Assembly (NCBI RefSeq): GCF_024594815.1
Contig: NZ_JANJOU010000023.1
Span: 1 to 64,000, forward strand
DNA length: 64,000 bases
Reading direction: 5' to 3'
Source: Roseomonas populi
Lineage (GTDB): Bacteria; Pseudomonadota; Alphaproteobacteria; Acetobacterales; Acetobacteraceae
Position numbers and translations under genes: made by a program. Position 1 is the first letter of the stretch. Every line of letters starts with the position of its first letter. This document shows, in pieces, positions 10,763-18,171 of the stretch. Below the pieces are notes generated by a model. The model was not told where the DNA came from, did no database searches, and saw nothing but the letters and a program-made list of their open reading frames with translations.

Positions 10763-11380
10763 TCAGCGCGAGTAGAACTCGACGACCAGGTTCGGCTCCA
10801 TCTGCACGGGGTAGGGCACGTCGGACAGCTTCGGGGCGCGGACGAAGGAACCCTTCATCTGGCGGTGGTCCACCTGGATGTACTCCGGCACGTCGCGCTC
10901 GCCGGACTGGGCGGCGTCGAGCACGGCGGTGAGGCCCTTCGACTTCTCCTTCACCTCGATCACGTCGCCGTCCTTCACGAGGTAGGAGGCGATGTTCACC
11001 TTCTGCCCGTTGACGGTGATGTGGCCGTGGTTGACGAACTGGCGGGCGGCGAAGGGCGTGACCACGAACTTCATGCGGTACACGACGCAGTCCAGGCGGC
11101 GCTCCAGCAGCTCGATCAGGTTCTCGGAGGTGTCGCCCTTACGGCGCACGGCCTCGTCGTAGTACTTGCGGAACTGTTTCTCGCCGATGTTGCCGTAGTA
11201 GCCCTTCAGCTTCTGCTTCGCCATCAGCTGGATGCCGAAGTCCGTCGGCTTGTTCTTGCGGCGCTGGCCGTGCTGGCCGGGGCCATACTCGCGCTTGGCG
11301 ATCGGGGACTTGGCGCGGCCCCAGAGGTTCACGCCGAGGCGGCGGTTGATCTTGTACTTGCTTTCCGCGCGCTTGGTCAT
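10763..11380 (-). CDS. rpsD: 30S ribosomal protein S4
   Basis: The 205-residue primary 16S rRNA-binding protein of the small subunit. The N-terminus [20 protein letters not shown] and the S4 RNA-binding domain ([15 protein letters not shown], then [19 protein letters not shown]) are intact. The C-terminus ends NLVVEFYSR as in other alphaproteobacteria, and the length is normal. It is transcribed alone, with a good sigma-70-type promoter about 170 bases upstream and two strong hairpins downstream. It is not in the alpha operon, as is common in alphaproteobacteria. Confidence 0.98.
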   Translation of the reverse strand: MTKRAESKYKINRRLGVNLWGRAKSPIAKREYGPGQHGQRRKNKPTDFGIQLMAKQKLKGYYGNIGEKQFRKYYDEAVRRKGDTSENLIELLERRLDCVVYRMKFVVTPFAARQFVNHGHITVNGQKVNIASYLVKDGDVIEVKEKSKGLTAVLDAAQSGERDVPEYIQVDHRQMKGSFVRAPKLSDVPYPVQMEPNLVVEFYSR

Positions 11381-11545
11381 GCGCCGGCTCCTTTCGCAGT
11401 CCGGGCTGGCGGCTGTTCAGCTCGTTGCCCGTGGTGTTGTCCCGGTAGTCCTTCGGCGCCCGCGGGAGTGCGGGGCCGGGGCGGGCGCGCGCCACTTCGG
11501 GGCAAAAGCCCCTGGGCACGTCCACGTTCCCGGGAAGAGGGGCGG

Positions 11546-11574
11546 CCGATAGGGGATCAGGGGGCGCTTGTCAA
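11546..11574 (-). promoter_or_regulatory. Probable housekeeping promoter for rpsD
   Basis: On the minus strand a perfect TTGACA (-35, 11569-11574) is followed by exactly 17 bases and TATCGG (-10, 11546-11551). It lies 166 bases upstream of the rpsD start, leaving a long untranslated leader. The -35 is ideal; the -10 is only a partial match. Confidence 0.5.
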
Positions 11575-11602
11575 ACAGGAACGGGGTCCGTAACGGGCGC
11601 GG

Positions 11603-11821
11603 ATGGGAATCCGCGAAGACATCCTCGTTCTCGGGCTCACGGCCGGGGTGATGGGCGCGCTGGTGGGGGGGCTGATGCTCGCCCTTGGGCTGGGCATGGT
11701 CACGCAGGGCGTGCATGCCGGCTGGGTGCTGGTGATCCCGGCCGCGCCGATCGCGGGGTGGATCGGGAAGGGGCTGGCGAAGAAGCTGGTGAAGCGGCTC
11801 GACGATGCCGGGCGGATCTGA
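11603..11821 (+). CDS. Small membrane protein of unknown function
   Basis: A 72-residue protein with two clear hydrophobic segments (about residues 8-33 and 41-57). They are rich in Gly and Ala, with GALVGGLMLALGLGM in the first. A basic tail follows (GKGLAKKLVKRLDDAGRI), so the C-terminus is probably cytoplasmic. It starts at ATG 11603. Only six bases separate its stop from the next ATG, so it is likely co-transcribed with the DUF3237 gene. I recognise no family. It could be a short holin-like or stress-membrane protein, but nothing specific supports that. Confidence 0.55.
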   Translation: MGIREDILVLGLTAGVMGALVGGLMLALGLGMVTQGVHAGWVLVIPAAPIAGWIGKGLAKKLVKRLDDAGRI

Positions 11822-11827
11822 GGGCGG

Positions 11828-12286
11828 ATGATGGCCGAGGCTCTGGGGGAGTTTGTCGGGGAACTGGACGTGGCGGTGGGGCCGCCGGTCCTGGTGGGCG
11901 CCACGCCCCTGGGAGAGCGGCGGATCATCCCGATCCATGGCGGGCGGGCCTCCGGGCCGCGGATGGAGGGGGAGATCCTGCCAGGCGGGGCGGATTTCCA
12001 GCTGATCCGGCCGGACGGGGTGGCGGAGATCGAGGCGCGCTACACGATCCGGCTCTCGGACGGCGCGCTGGTCTATGTGGTGAACCGCGGGCTTCGCACC
12101 GCCGCGCCGGAGGACATGGCGCGGCTGATGCGCGGGGAGCCGGTGCCGCCGGAACGGGTTTATTTCCGCACGACGCCGGTTTTCGAGACCGCGGCGCCGG
12201 ACCATGCGTGGCTGGGGCGGAGCCTGTTCATCGGCTTCGGGGAGCGGCAGCCAGAGCTGGTGCGGATCCGGGTTTTCTCGATCTAG
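11828..12286 (+). CDS. DUF3237 domain-containing protein
   Basis: A 152-residue protein matching the DUF3237 pattern throughout. It begins with a variable strand region, then GERRIIPIHGGRASGPRMEG and GEILPGGADFQLIRPDGVAE. IEARYTIRLSDGALVYVVNRG and VYFRTTPVFETAAPDHAWL follow, and the C-terminal end is FIGFGERQPELVRIRVFSI. The family forms a small beta-barrel of unknown biochemical role and is common in catabolic gene neighbourhoods of proteobacteria. No export signal is present. It follows the small membrane-protein gene by six bases and ends at a very long hairpin. Confidence 0.85.
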   Translation: MMAEALGEFVGELDVAVGPPVLVGATPLGERRIIPIHGGRASGPRMEGEILPGGADFQLIRPDGVAEIEARYTIRLSDGALVYVVNRGLRTAAPEDMARLMRGEPVPPERVYFRTTPVFETAAPDHAWLGRSLFIGFGERQPELVRIRVFSI

Positions 12287-12330
12287 AGCCGATCCCGTTC
12301 CGGTGATCACCGGGACGGGTGAATCGGCTC
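12286..12330. terminator. Long palindromic hairpin, probably bidirectional terminator
   Basis: GAGCCGAT (12286-12293) pairs with ATCGGCTC (12323-12330). Inside it CCCGTTCCGGTGA pairs with TCACCGGGACGGG, with one T-G wobble and a TGA bulge at 12320-12322. The 21-bp stem centres on TGATCA and starts on the stop codon's last base. It lies between convergent genes. Its unusual length suggests a dispersed repeat element used as a terminator. Confidence 0.6.
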
Positions 12331-12405
12331 CACAAGCAATGGGCTAAAGCGGTCGCAGTGAGCCAAGGCGAACGGAAGCCGCTCTCGCTTCCGCCGCCCA
12401 GGCGT

Positions 12406-12870
12406 TCAGGCCGGCCAGAGCGCGATGCTGATGACGTCTGGCTCGACCGGCACGCTGTCGTCCCGGCTGCCCTGGAATTCCATCCAGTTGATCCTGGCCT
12501 TCGCCGCGGCGCTGTCGAGAAGGAAGAAGGGGCCGCACGGCAGCGGGTCGGGGCTCGAGGGGCTGGAGATCGAGAAGCGGCGCGAGGGGAAGGACAGCTC
12601 GGCCATTCCGGTCCGGGTCCAGGGATTCCCGCTCATTGGCTCGGCCGGGGGATGGTCCGGCTCGGCGTCGTGGATGGCGATATCGATGCGCTGTTGCAGG
12701 CAGCCCTCGGTGTAGACCACGAGGCCAGCAGGCAGGACGAAGAGGCTGCACCTCTCCATCTCCGGCGTGATCTCCTCCGGGGGCCGGAAGGCGGCGTCCC
12801 CAGGATCGACGAGGTAGAACTGGCCGTAATCGGCCTGCCAAGCGAGGCTCGTCCAGCCGCGAAGTGCCAA
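12406..12870 (-). CDS. Conserved hypothetical protein
   Basis: A 154-residue soluble protein with no membrane span or signal peptide. A TTG start at 12870 is chosen because GAAGGAACGACC precedes it at good spacing and no in-frame ATG gives the full N-terminus (MALRGWTSLAWQADYGQFYL). The sequence has several Trp and Phe residues and short beta-like runs (CSLFVLPAGLVVYTEG, QRIDIAIHDAEP). Such patterns suggest a small beta-rich fold, but I recognise no family. It is convergent with the DUF3237 gene and 32 bases downstream of a TctC receptor gene on the same strand, so it may be the last gene of that unit. Confidence 0.6.
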   Translation of the reverse strand: MALRGWTSLAWQADYGQFYLVDPGDAAFRPPEEITPEMERCSLFVLPAGLVVYTEGCLQQRIDIAIHDAEPDHPPAEPMSGNPWTRTGMAELSFPSRRFSISSPSSPDPLPCGPFFLLDSAAAKARINWMEFQGSRDDSVPVEPDVISIALWPA

Positions 12871-12902
12871 GGTCGTTCCTTCCGTTCCGGCCGCGGCAGA
12901 GC

Positions 12903-13883
12903 CTACTCGATCGCGCGGAAGCCGGTCTTCCTCACCACCTCGGCCCAGCGGGTCGTCTCGGCGCGCATGTGGGCGCCGAAGGCCTCGCGGCCCTGGGGGG
13001 CGGCGCGGAAGCCGGCCTCCTCCATCTTGCTGCGGAGCGCGGGGGCCGACAGGGCGCGGCCCACCGCCTCATCGAGGGAGGCGAGGGTGGCGGCGGGCGT
13101 CGCGGCGGGGGCGACGAGGCCGAACCAGGCGTCGAAGGCGAGCGAGGGGCGGCCGAGCTCCGCCGTGGTGGGGACCTCCGGCAGCAGGGGGGAACGGGCG
13201 GGGCCGGTGACGGCCAGGGCCTTCAGCTTGCCGGCCTTCACGTGCGGGGCAACGAGGGCGACGGTGCCGAACATGCCCTGGACGTTGCCGTTGAGGATCG
13301 CCGTCATCGCATCGCCGGTGCTGCGGAAGTGCACGGCCTCGATCGGGAAGCCCGCCTCGTTCGCCAGGATGGCGGCGCCGAAATGGCCGGGCGTGCCGGC
13401 GCCGAAGGTGCCCATGAAGACCTGCGGCGCGCCCTTCGCCCAGGCGACATAGTCGGCCAGGGTGCTGGCGGCGACTGTGGTGGGAACGACGAAGGCGAAG
13501 TCGGCGGCCGCGACCTGAGCGACGGGGGCGAAGTCCCGCGCGGGGTCGTAGGGCAGGCGGGCATAGGTGCTGGGGGCCATGGCGAGCTGGCCGACTTCCC
13601 CGAACAGCAGGGCGGTGCCGTCCGCCGGGGCGGCGCGGGCGATCTCCTGCGCGGCGATGGCGCCGGCGGCGCCGGGCTTGTTGTCGATCACCACGCCCGC
13701 CGGGAGGGATTCGCGCAGGCCCTCCGCCAGGATGCGGCCCACCACGTCCGGGCCGCTGCCGGGCGGGAAGCCGAGGACGAGGCGCAGGGGGCGGTCCGGC
13801 AGGGCGGCGCGGGCGCGGGATGCCAGCAGGGGCGCTGGCAGGAGCGCGAGCGCGGCGCGGCGGCTGATGCCGGAGGGCGTCAT
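12903..13883 (-). CDS. Tripartite tricarboxylate transporter receptor (TctC/Bug family)
   Basis: A 326-residue periplasmic receptor. The ATG at 13883 gives a signal peptide with a twin-arginine-like motif (SGISRRAALALLPAPLLASR) and cleavage near ARA-ALP. Family signatures are LPDRPLRLVLGFPPGSGPD, VVIDNKPGAAGAIAAQEIAR and GTFGAGTPGHFGAAILANEA. It sits downstream of an amidohydrolase gene and a MarR gene on the same strand. Its ligand may therefore be the substrate handled by that cluster, although this is inference. TctA and TctB genes are absent nearby. Confidence 0.9.
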   Translation of the reverse strand: MTPSGISRRAALALLPAPLLASRARAALPDRPLRLVLGFPPGSGPDVVGRILAEGLRESLPAGVVIDNKPGAAGAIAAQEIARAAPADGTALLFGEVGQLAMAPSTYARLPYDPARDFAPVAQVAAADFAFVVPTTVAASTLADYVAWAKGAPQVFMGTFGAGTPGHFGAAILANEAGFPIEAVHFRSTGDAMTAILNGNVQGMFGTVALVAPHVKAGKLKALAVTGPARSPLLPEVPTTAELGRPSLAFDAWFGLVAPAATPAATLASLDEAVGRALSAPALRSKMEEAGFRAAPQGREAFGAHMRAETTRWAEVVRKTGFRAIE

Positions 13884-14016
13884 GAAGGTTTCCTGTCCCG
13901 TCTCTCGCCTTGTCCGGCGCGACGGGGCCGGCGGCGTCTCTGCGCCGATCTCGTGCATGGCGGGATCAGTGCGGTCAACGGGTGGGGAGAGGGCCGGGCC
14001 CCCTCCCCTGCCCTGG

Positions 14017-14964
14017 TCAGGTCCTCGGGAAGTCGTAGAGCTCGGCGGGGTTGTCCACGAGGATGCGCTTGCGCGCGGCCTCGTCCGGCACCCAGTTCGT
14101 GAGGAGATCGAAGAGCACGGCGTCGTCCGGCTTCTTGTCCGCGGCCTCGGTCGGGTGCGGCCAGTCGCTGCCCCAGACCATGCGCTGGGGCGCCGCGGCG
14201 GCGAAGGCGCGGGCGACGGCGCTGGAATCGGCGTAGGCGGGCGGGCCGGACTTCGTGTCCGCATAGGCGCCGGAGAGCTTCACCCAGGTGTTGCCCTTGT
14301 CGATCAGGGCGCGGATCACCTTGAAGGTCTCGCTGTTCACGCCGGCGGGCTGGGGGCAGTGGGCGAGGTGGTCGAAGACGAGCTTGCCGCGGACGCGGCG
14401 GAAGGTCTCGGCGGCATCCACGATCTTCTCGCCGGGCATGTTGATCTGGCAGTGCCAGCCCAGGGCGTCCACGCGCTGGGAGAGGGGTTCCAGCATCTCC
14501 AGCGTGGTGGCGCCGAACTGGGCGAGGTTGAAGCGGATGCCACGGATACCCAGCCCGTGCAGGCGCTGCAGCTCCGCATCCGTGACGGAGGTGTTCACCA
14601 CGGCGACGCCGCGGAAGTTCGGACCCAGGGCGGCCATGCCCCGCAGCGTGGGCGTGTTGTCCGTGCCGTAGAGGGAGGGCTGGACGACGACGCCGCGCGT
14701 GGTGCCGATGCGCTGCTGCAGCTTGCGGTAGTCGTCCGGCGAGGCATCCGGCGCGGCGAGGCCGCCGGGGGCGGGCGGGGTGCGGTTGTCGTAGATGTGG
14801 AAGTGGCAGTCGCAGGCATTCGGCGGGGCGCGGAAGCGCGGGGCCTCCGTGCCGGTCGAGAAGGGGACGGCCCCCTGGGCCAGGGCTGGGCGCGCGAGGT
14901 CGGCGGCGGACAGGGCGGCCGCGGCGCCGAGCACGGCCCGGCGGCCGTGATGGGGAGTGGTCAT
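14017..14964 (-). CDS. Exported amidohydrolase (COG3618, PDC-lactonase-like)
   Basis: A 315-residue TIM-barrel metal-dependent hydrolase. A GGAGGAAACG ribosome site precedes the ATG. The first 30 residues (HHGRRAVLGAAAALSAADLA) form a twin-arginine-like signal ending PALAQ, so it acts in the periplasm. NACDCHFHIYDNRTP carries the HxH metal motif of the amidohydrolase-2 family. VFDHLAHCPQP and MVWGSDWPHPTEA supply the later His and Asp ligands, and the C-terminal NPAELYDFPR is typical. Relatives include 2-pyrone-4,6-dicarboxylate lactonase. Its position between a MarR regulator and a TctC receptor, opposite an FAD hydroxylase, suggests aromatic or lactone degradation. Confidence 0.82.
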   Translation of the reverse strand: MTTPHHGRRAVLGAAAALSAADLARPALAQGAVPFSTGTEAPRFRAPPNACDCHFHIYDNRTPPAPGGLAAPDASPDDYRKLQQRIGTTRGVVVQPSLYGTDNTPTLRGMAALGPNFRGVAVVNTSVTDAELQRLHGLGIRGIRFNLAQFGATTLEMLEPLSQRVDALGWHCQINMPGEKIVDAAETFRRVRGKLVFDHLAHCPQPAGVNSETFKVIRALIDKGNTWVKLSGAYADTKSGPPAYADSSAVARAFAAAAPQRMVWGSDWPHPTEAADKKPDDAVLFDLLTNWVPDEAARKRILVDNPAELYDFPRT

Positions 14965-15044
14965 CGTTTCCTCCGTTCCGCGCTTGCTGGCGGATGGAGG
15001 AGGCTAGGCCGGGCGGTCGCGCAGCGGCAATCCGGGACGTTTCG

Positions 15045-15497
15045 TTACCCGACCCATCCTTCGGGTGCCAGGCGATCCAGCAGAATGGGCAGCGTCCCGG
15101 CCTCGTCCTCCGTGAGGCCGGCGGTGATGCGGGCCTCGTGCTCGGCGACGACCGGCTTCAGGCGGCGCAGCGCGGCGCGGCCCGCCGCGGTGGCGTTCAG
15201 GCCGATGCTGCGGCGGTCCGGGCCCGCGAGGCGTTCCAGCAGCCCCTCCGCTTGCAGGTGGTCCAGCAGCGGCGCGGCGCGGGAACGCCCATGGCCCATG
15301 GCGGCGGCCAGCCGCGCTGGGGCGATGCCGGGATTGGCCGCGACGATGGACAGGGCGGCAAGCAAGGGCGGGGTGAAGCCCATGGGGGCCAGCGCCGCCT
15401 CCAGGTCCCGGATCACGCGGAGATAGGCGCGCTTGATGCCGTAGGAGACCGTGCCGGCAAGCGGGCCGAAATCGGCGGGGTCCGGGATTTCGTTCAC
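15045..15497 (-). CDS. MarR-family transcriptional regulator
   Basis: A 150-residue winged-helix repressor. The GTG at 15497 is preferred. A TTG at 15566 is also in frame but would place the operator inside the gene and overlap the divergent start. The core is MarR-like: a dimer helix (SYGIKRAYLRVIRDLEAAL), then the helix-turn-helix (GIAPARLAAAMGHGRSRAAP). The wing follows (DHLQAEGLLERLAGPDRRSI, then GLNATAAGRAAL). MarR proteins usually repress a divergent target and release DNA on binding a phenolic ligand. Here the target would be the FAD monooxygenase gene and perhaps its own transcription unit. Confidence 0.85.
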   Translation of the reverse strand: MNEIPDPADFGPLAGTVSYGIKRAYLRVIRDLEAALAPMGFTPPLLAALSIVAANPGIAPARLAAAMGHGRSRAAPLLDHLQAEGLLERLAGPDRRSIGLNATAAGRAALRRLKPVVAEHEARITAGLTEDEAGTLPILLDRLAPEGWVG

Positions 15498-15503
15498 CGG
15501 ATC

Positions 15504-15518
15504 GTTCAATTGTTGAAC
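15504..15518. promoter_or_regulatory. Probable MarR operator
   Basis: A perfect inverted repeat, GTTCAA-TTG-TTGAAC, lies in the gap between the divergent MarR and FAD-monooxygenase genes, 7 bases from the MarR GTG start. The size and TTCAA/TTGAA half-sites are typical of MarR boxes. Its AT content stands out against the surrounding GC-rich DNA. Confidence 0.65.
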
Positions 15519-15565
15519 CTTTCTTCTCGGACTGTCATCCTGCCCGGCAACAGGAGGAACGGCCA

Positions 15566-16831
15566 ATGCATGTTGTGATTTCCGGCGGCGGGATCGGCGG
15601 GCTGACGCTGGCGATGGCCCTGCATCAGGCGGGGATCGGGGTGGAGGTGCACGAGGCGGTCGCGGCGCCGAAGGCGCTGGGCGTCGGGATCAACCTGCTG
15701 CCCCATGCGGTGCGCGAGCTGACGGAGCTGGGGCTGGGCGAGCGCGTGCTGGCGGCGGGCGTGCCGACGCGGGAGTTGCTCTACGCAACCCGGCGCGGCG
15801 AGGAGGTCTGGCGCGAGGACCGGGGGCTGGCCGCCGGGTATCGCTGGCCGCAGGTGAGCATCCATCGCGGCGCGCTGTTCATGCTGCTGCTGGAGGCGGC
15901 GCAGGAGCGGCTGGGGGATGCGATCCGGCTGGGCTCGCGCGGGATCGGAGCGGAATCGGACGGCGATGGCGCAACGCTGCGCCTTGATGGCGGCGGGGTG
16001 GCGCGGGGCGACGTGGTGGTGGCCGCGGACGGCATCCACAGCGCGGTCCGCGCGGCCTGGCACCCGCATGAGGGGGCACCGCGCTGGAACGGGAACCTGA
16101 TGTGGCGGGCCGTGTCCGAGCACCCGGGCTACCTGACGGGCCGCACCATGGTGCAGGCCGGGACGAACGACCTGAAGTTCGTCTGCTACCCAATCCGGGA
16201 GGCGACGGCGGAGCGGCCGGCGCTGATCAACTGGATCGCTGAGAAGCGGATGCCCGCCGACATGCACTGGGCGCGGGAGGACTGGAACCGCGCCGGCCGG
16301 ATCGAGGACTTCCTGCCGGACTTCGCGGCCTGGGAGTGGCCCTGGCTTTCCGTGCCCTCGCTCATCCGCGCGACGGAGGCGGTGTGGGAGTTCCCGATGG
16401 TGGACCGCGCCCCGCTGCCGGAATGGACGCGCGGGCGGGTGACGCTGCTGGGGGATGCGGCGCATCCCATGTACCCGATCGGGTCCAACGGGGCATCGCA
16501 GGGCATCCTCGATGCGCGCACGCTGGCCTATCACTTGGCGGTGGAGGGCGATGCGGTGGCGGGGCTGCGGGCCTATGAGGAGGCACGGCGGCCGGCGACC
16601 TCGGCGCTGGTCCAGGCCTCGCGGAACCAGGGGCCGGACCTGGTGCTGGACCTGGCGGATCAGCGGGCGCCGGAGGGGTTCGAGACGGTGGGCGGGCGCG
16701 AGGCGGTGCTGCCCTTCGCGGAGCTGCAGGAGATCTCGCTCGGGTACAAAAGGAAGGCGGGGTTCGATCCGGTGCTGCTGAATGCGCGGCCGAGCCTCTC
16801 GGCGCGGCTTGGGGCGAAGGCAGGGGCCTGA
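15566..16831 (+). CDS. FAD-dependent aromatic hydroxylase (PhzS/salicylate-hydroxylase type)
   Basis: A 421-residue class A flavoprotein monooxygenase, cytoplasmic and NAD(P)H-dependent. CAGGAGGAAC precedes the ATG. The N-terminal FAD motif GGGIGGLTLAMALHQAGIGV is followed by an acidic residue (VEVHEA). The DG motif VVVAADGIHSAVRAAW and the second FAD motif RVTLLGDAAHPMYPIGSNGA are intact. The aromatic substrate is not predictable; overall it resembles PhzS-like and 3-hydroxybenzoate-6-hydroxylase-like proteins. It is divergent from marR and followed by a strong terminator, so it is probably a single-gene unit induced by an aromatic compound. Confidence 0.88.
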   Translation: MHVVISGGGIGGLTLAMALHQAGIGVEVHEAVAAPKALGVGINLLPHAVRELTELGLGERVLAAGVPTRELLYATRRGEEVWREDRGLAAGYRWPQVSIHRGALFMLLLEAAQERLGDAIRLGSRGIGAESDGDGATLRLDGGGVARGDVVVAADGIHSAVRAAWHPHEGAPRWNGNLMWRAVSEHPGYLTGRTMVQAGTNDLKFVCYPIREATAERPALINWIAEKRMPADMHWAREDWNRAGRIEDFLPDFAAWEWPWLSVPSLIRATEAVWEFPMVDRAPLPEWTRGRVTLLGDAAHPMYPIGSNGASQGILDARTLAYHLAVEGDAVAGLRAYEEARRPATSALVQASRNQGPDLVLDLADQRAPEGFETVGGREAVLPFAELQEISLGYKRKAGFDPVLLNARPSLSARLGAKAGA

Positions 16832-16840
16832 GGCGGCATT

Positions 16841-16870
16841 CCCGGGGGAGGTGATGTCCCCTCCCCCGGG
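16841..16870. terminator. Hairpin between convergent FAD-monooxygenase and hmp genes
   Basis: CCCGGGGGAGG (16841-16851) pairs perfectly with CCTCCCCCGGG (16860-16870) around an eight-base loop. It lies 10 bases after one stop and 12 bases from the other, so it can serve both genes. Confidence 0.65.
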
Positions 16871-16881
16871 TCCGGATCCGG

Positions 16882-18093
16882 TCAGGCGGCGAGGAGCTCG
16901 TCGGCGGGGCCGAAGAACTCGTAGTGGATCTGCGCGGCGGGGACGCCGAGGGAGACCAGCGCCTTGCTGAGGTCGCGCAGGAACGGCCGCGGGCCGCAGA
17001 GATAGTAGTCCGCGCCGGCGAGCGGGGTGTTAACGCGCAGCCATTCCGGGGTGATGCGGCCGGCATGGTCGTAGTCGCGCCCCGCCACGTCCCCGGGGCG
17101 CGGGGCCTCGTAGAAGGTGGTGACGGTGATGCGGCCGGCGGAGGCGGCGGCCAGGGCGCGCCTCTCCCCGCCAAGTGCGTGAGTGGCGCCGGAGCGGCTG
17201 CCATGAACCACCTGCGCGGTGGCGCCCGGGCGGGCGGAGATGGCGTGCAGCATGCTGAGCAGGGGCGTCTGGCCGACGCCGCCGCTGAGGAGCACCACGG
17301 GGCGCGGCGCCTCCTCCGGCAGGACGAAGTCGCCGGCGGGGGCGGCGACCCTCAGGCGGGTGCCGGGCAGCACCGCGTCGTGCAGCCAGTTGGAGGCGAT
17401 GCCCATGGGCTCGCGCTTCACGCTGATGCGGTAGCGCCGGGAATCCGGGGCGGAGGAGATGCTGTAGTTCCGCTTCAGCGGTGCGTGGCCGGGGATCTCC
17501 AGCCAGAAGGTGAGGTACTCGCCGGGGCGGTGGCGCAGCACGGGGCCGCCATCCGCGGGAACGAGGGTGAAGGAGGTGACGATCGTGCTCTCGACCTTCT
17601 TCTCCGCCACGATGAAGTCGCGCCAGCCGCTCCAGCCACCGGGGGCGGCTGCGTGCTCCGCGTAGATCTGCTTCTCGCGACCGATCAGCACGTCGGCCAG
17701 GAACCAGTAGGCCTCGCCCCAAGCGTTCAGGATCTCGGGCGTCGCGGCTTCGCCGAGCACGTCCTTGATGGCGCCGAGGAGGGCTTCGGCGACGAAGGGA
17801 TAATGCTCCTCCAGGATGTTCAGGCCGACATGCTTCTGGGCGATGCGCTCCACGGCCGCGGTCAGCACGCCGAGATTGTCGATGTTCTGGGCATAGGCGA
17901 GCACGGCGGCGGCAAGGGCGCGGGGCTGGGAGCCGGTCTCGCCGTGGTGGGACTGGTTGAAGAGGTCCCGGATCGCCGCGTTCTCGAACATGCGCTGATA
18001 CATCCGGCTGGTGATGGCGAGGCTATGCGCCTCCAGCGCCGGAACGGTGGCCTTCACGATGGCGATGGTCTGGTCCGTGAGATGGCGGGGCAT
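16882..18093 (-). CDS. hmp: Flavohemoglobin, nitric oxide dioxygenase
   Basis: A 403-residue Hmp, the usual length. It oxidises NO to nitrate with O2 and NAD(P)H in the cytoplasm. The globin domain (about 1-140) starts HLTDQTIAIVKATVPALEAH and includes the proximal-haem region AQKHVGLNILEEHYPFVAEA. The FAD domain has GEYLTFWLEIPGHAPLKRNY then SISSAPD. The NAD domain has VVLLSGGVGQTPLLSMLHAI and ADYYLCGPRPFLRDL. The start at 18093 is chosen because GGAG lies before it, and upstream ATGs fall inside the NsrR palindrome. It is divergent from nsrR and should be induced when NsrR senses NO. Confidence 0.96.
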   Translation of the reverse strand: MPRHLTDQTIAIVKATVPALEAHSLAITSRMYQRMFENAAIRDLFNQSHHGETGSQPRALAAAVLAYAQNIDNLGVLTAAVERIAQKHVGLNILEEHYPFVAEALLGAIKDVLGEAATPEILNAWGEAYWFLADVLIGREKQIYAEHAAAPGGWSGWRDFIVAEKKVESTIVTSFTLVPADGGPVLRHRPGEYLTFWLEIPGHAPLKRNYSISSAPDSRRYRISVKREPMGIASNWLHDAVLPGTRLRVAAPAGDFVLPEEAPRPVVLLSGGVGQTPLLSMLHAISARPGATAQVVHGSRSGATHALGGERRALAAASAGRITVTTFYEAPRPGDVAGRDYDHAGRITPEWLRVNTPLAGADYYLCGPRPFLRDLSKALVSLGVPAAQIHYEFFGPADELLAA

Positions 18094-18105
18094 CTGCCGC
18101 TCCAA

Positions 18106-18128
18106 AAGGTGCATTGACGATGCACCTT
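18106..18128. promoter_or_regulatory. NsrR operator, hmp side
   Basis: Half-sites AAGGTGCATTG (18106-18116) and CGATGCACCTT (18118-18128) flank a central A. The 11-1-11 layout matches the known NsrR consensus (AAGATGCAT-type arms) with one arm mismatch. It lies 13 bases upstream of the hmp start, between hmp and nsrR. Confidence 0.8.
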
Positions 18129-18144
18129 CTATGATGCTGGCCAA

Positions 18145-18167
18145 AAGGTGTAAAGGCGCTACATCTT
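18145..18167. promoter_or_regulatory. Second NsrR-like operator, nsrR side
   Basis: Half-sites AAGGTGTAAAG (18145-18155) and CGCTACATCTT (18157-18167) again have 11-1-11 spacing. The outer eight bases of each arm pair except for one position. It ends 4 bases before the nsrR ATG, suggesting autoregulation. It is weaker than the first site, and their centres are 39 bases apart. Confidence 0.6.
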
Positions 18168-18171
18168 CATC

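Noticed and set aside
11381-11545. Ribosomal-protein leader structure upstream of rpsD
   Set aside because: The leader is long, but no recognisable S4-binding fold could be drawn by eye; only the promoter is reported.
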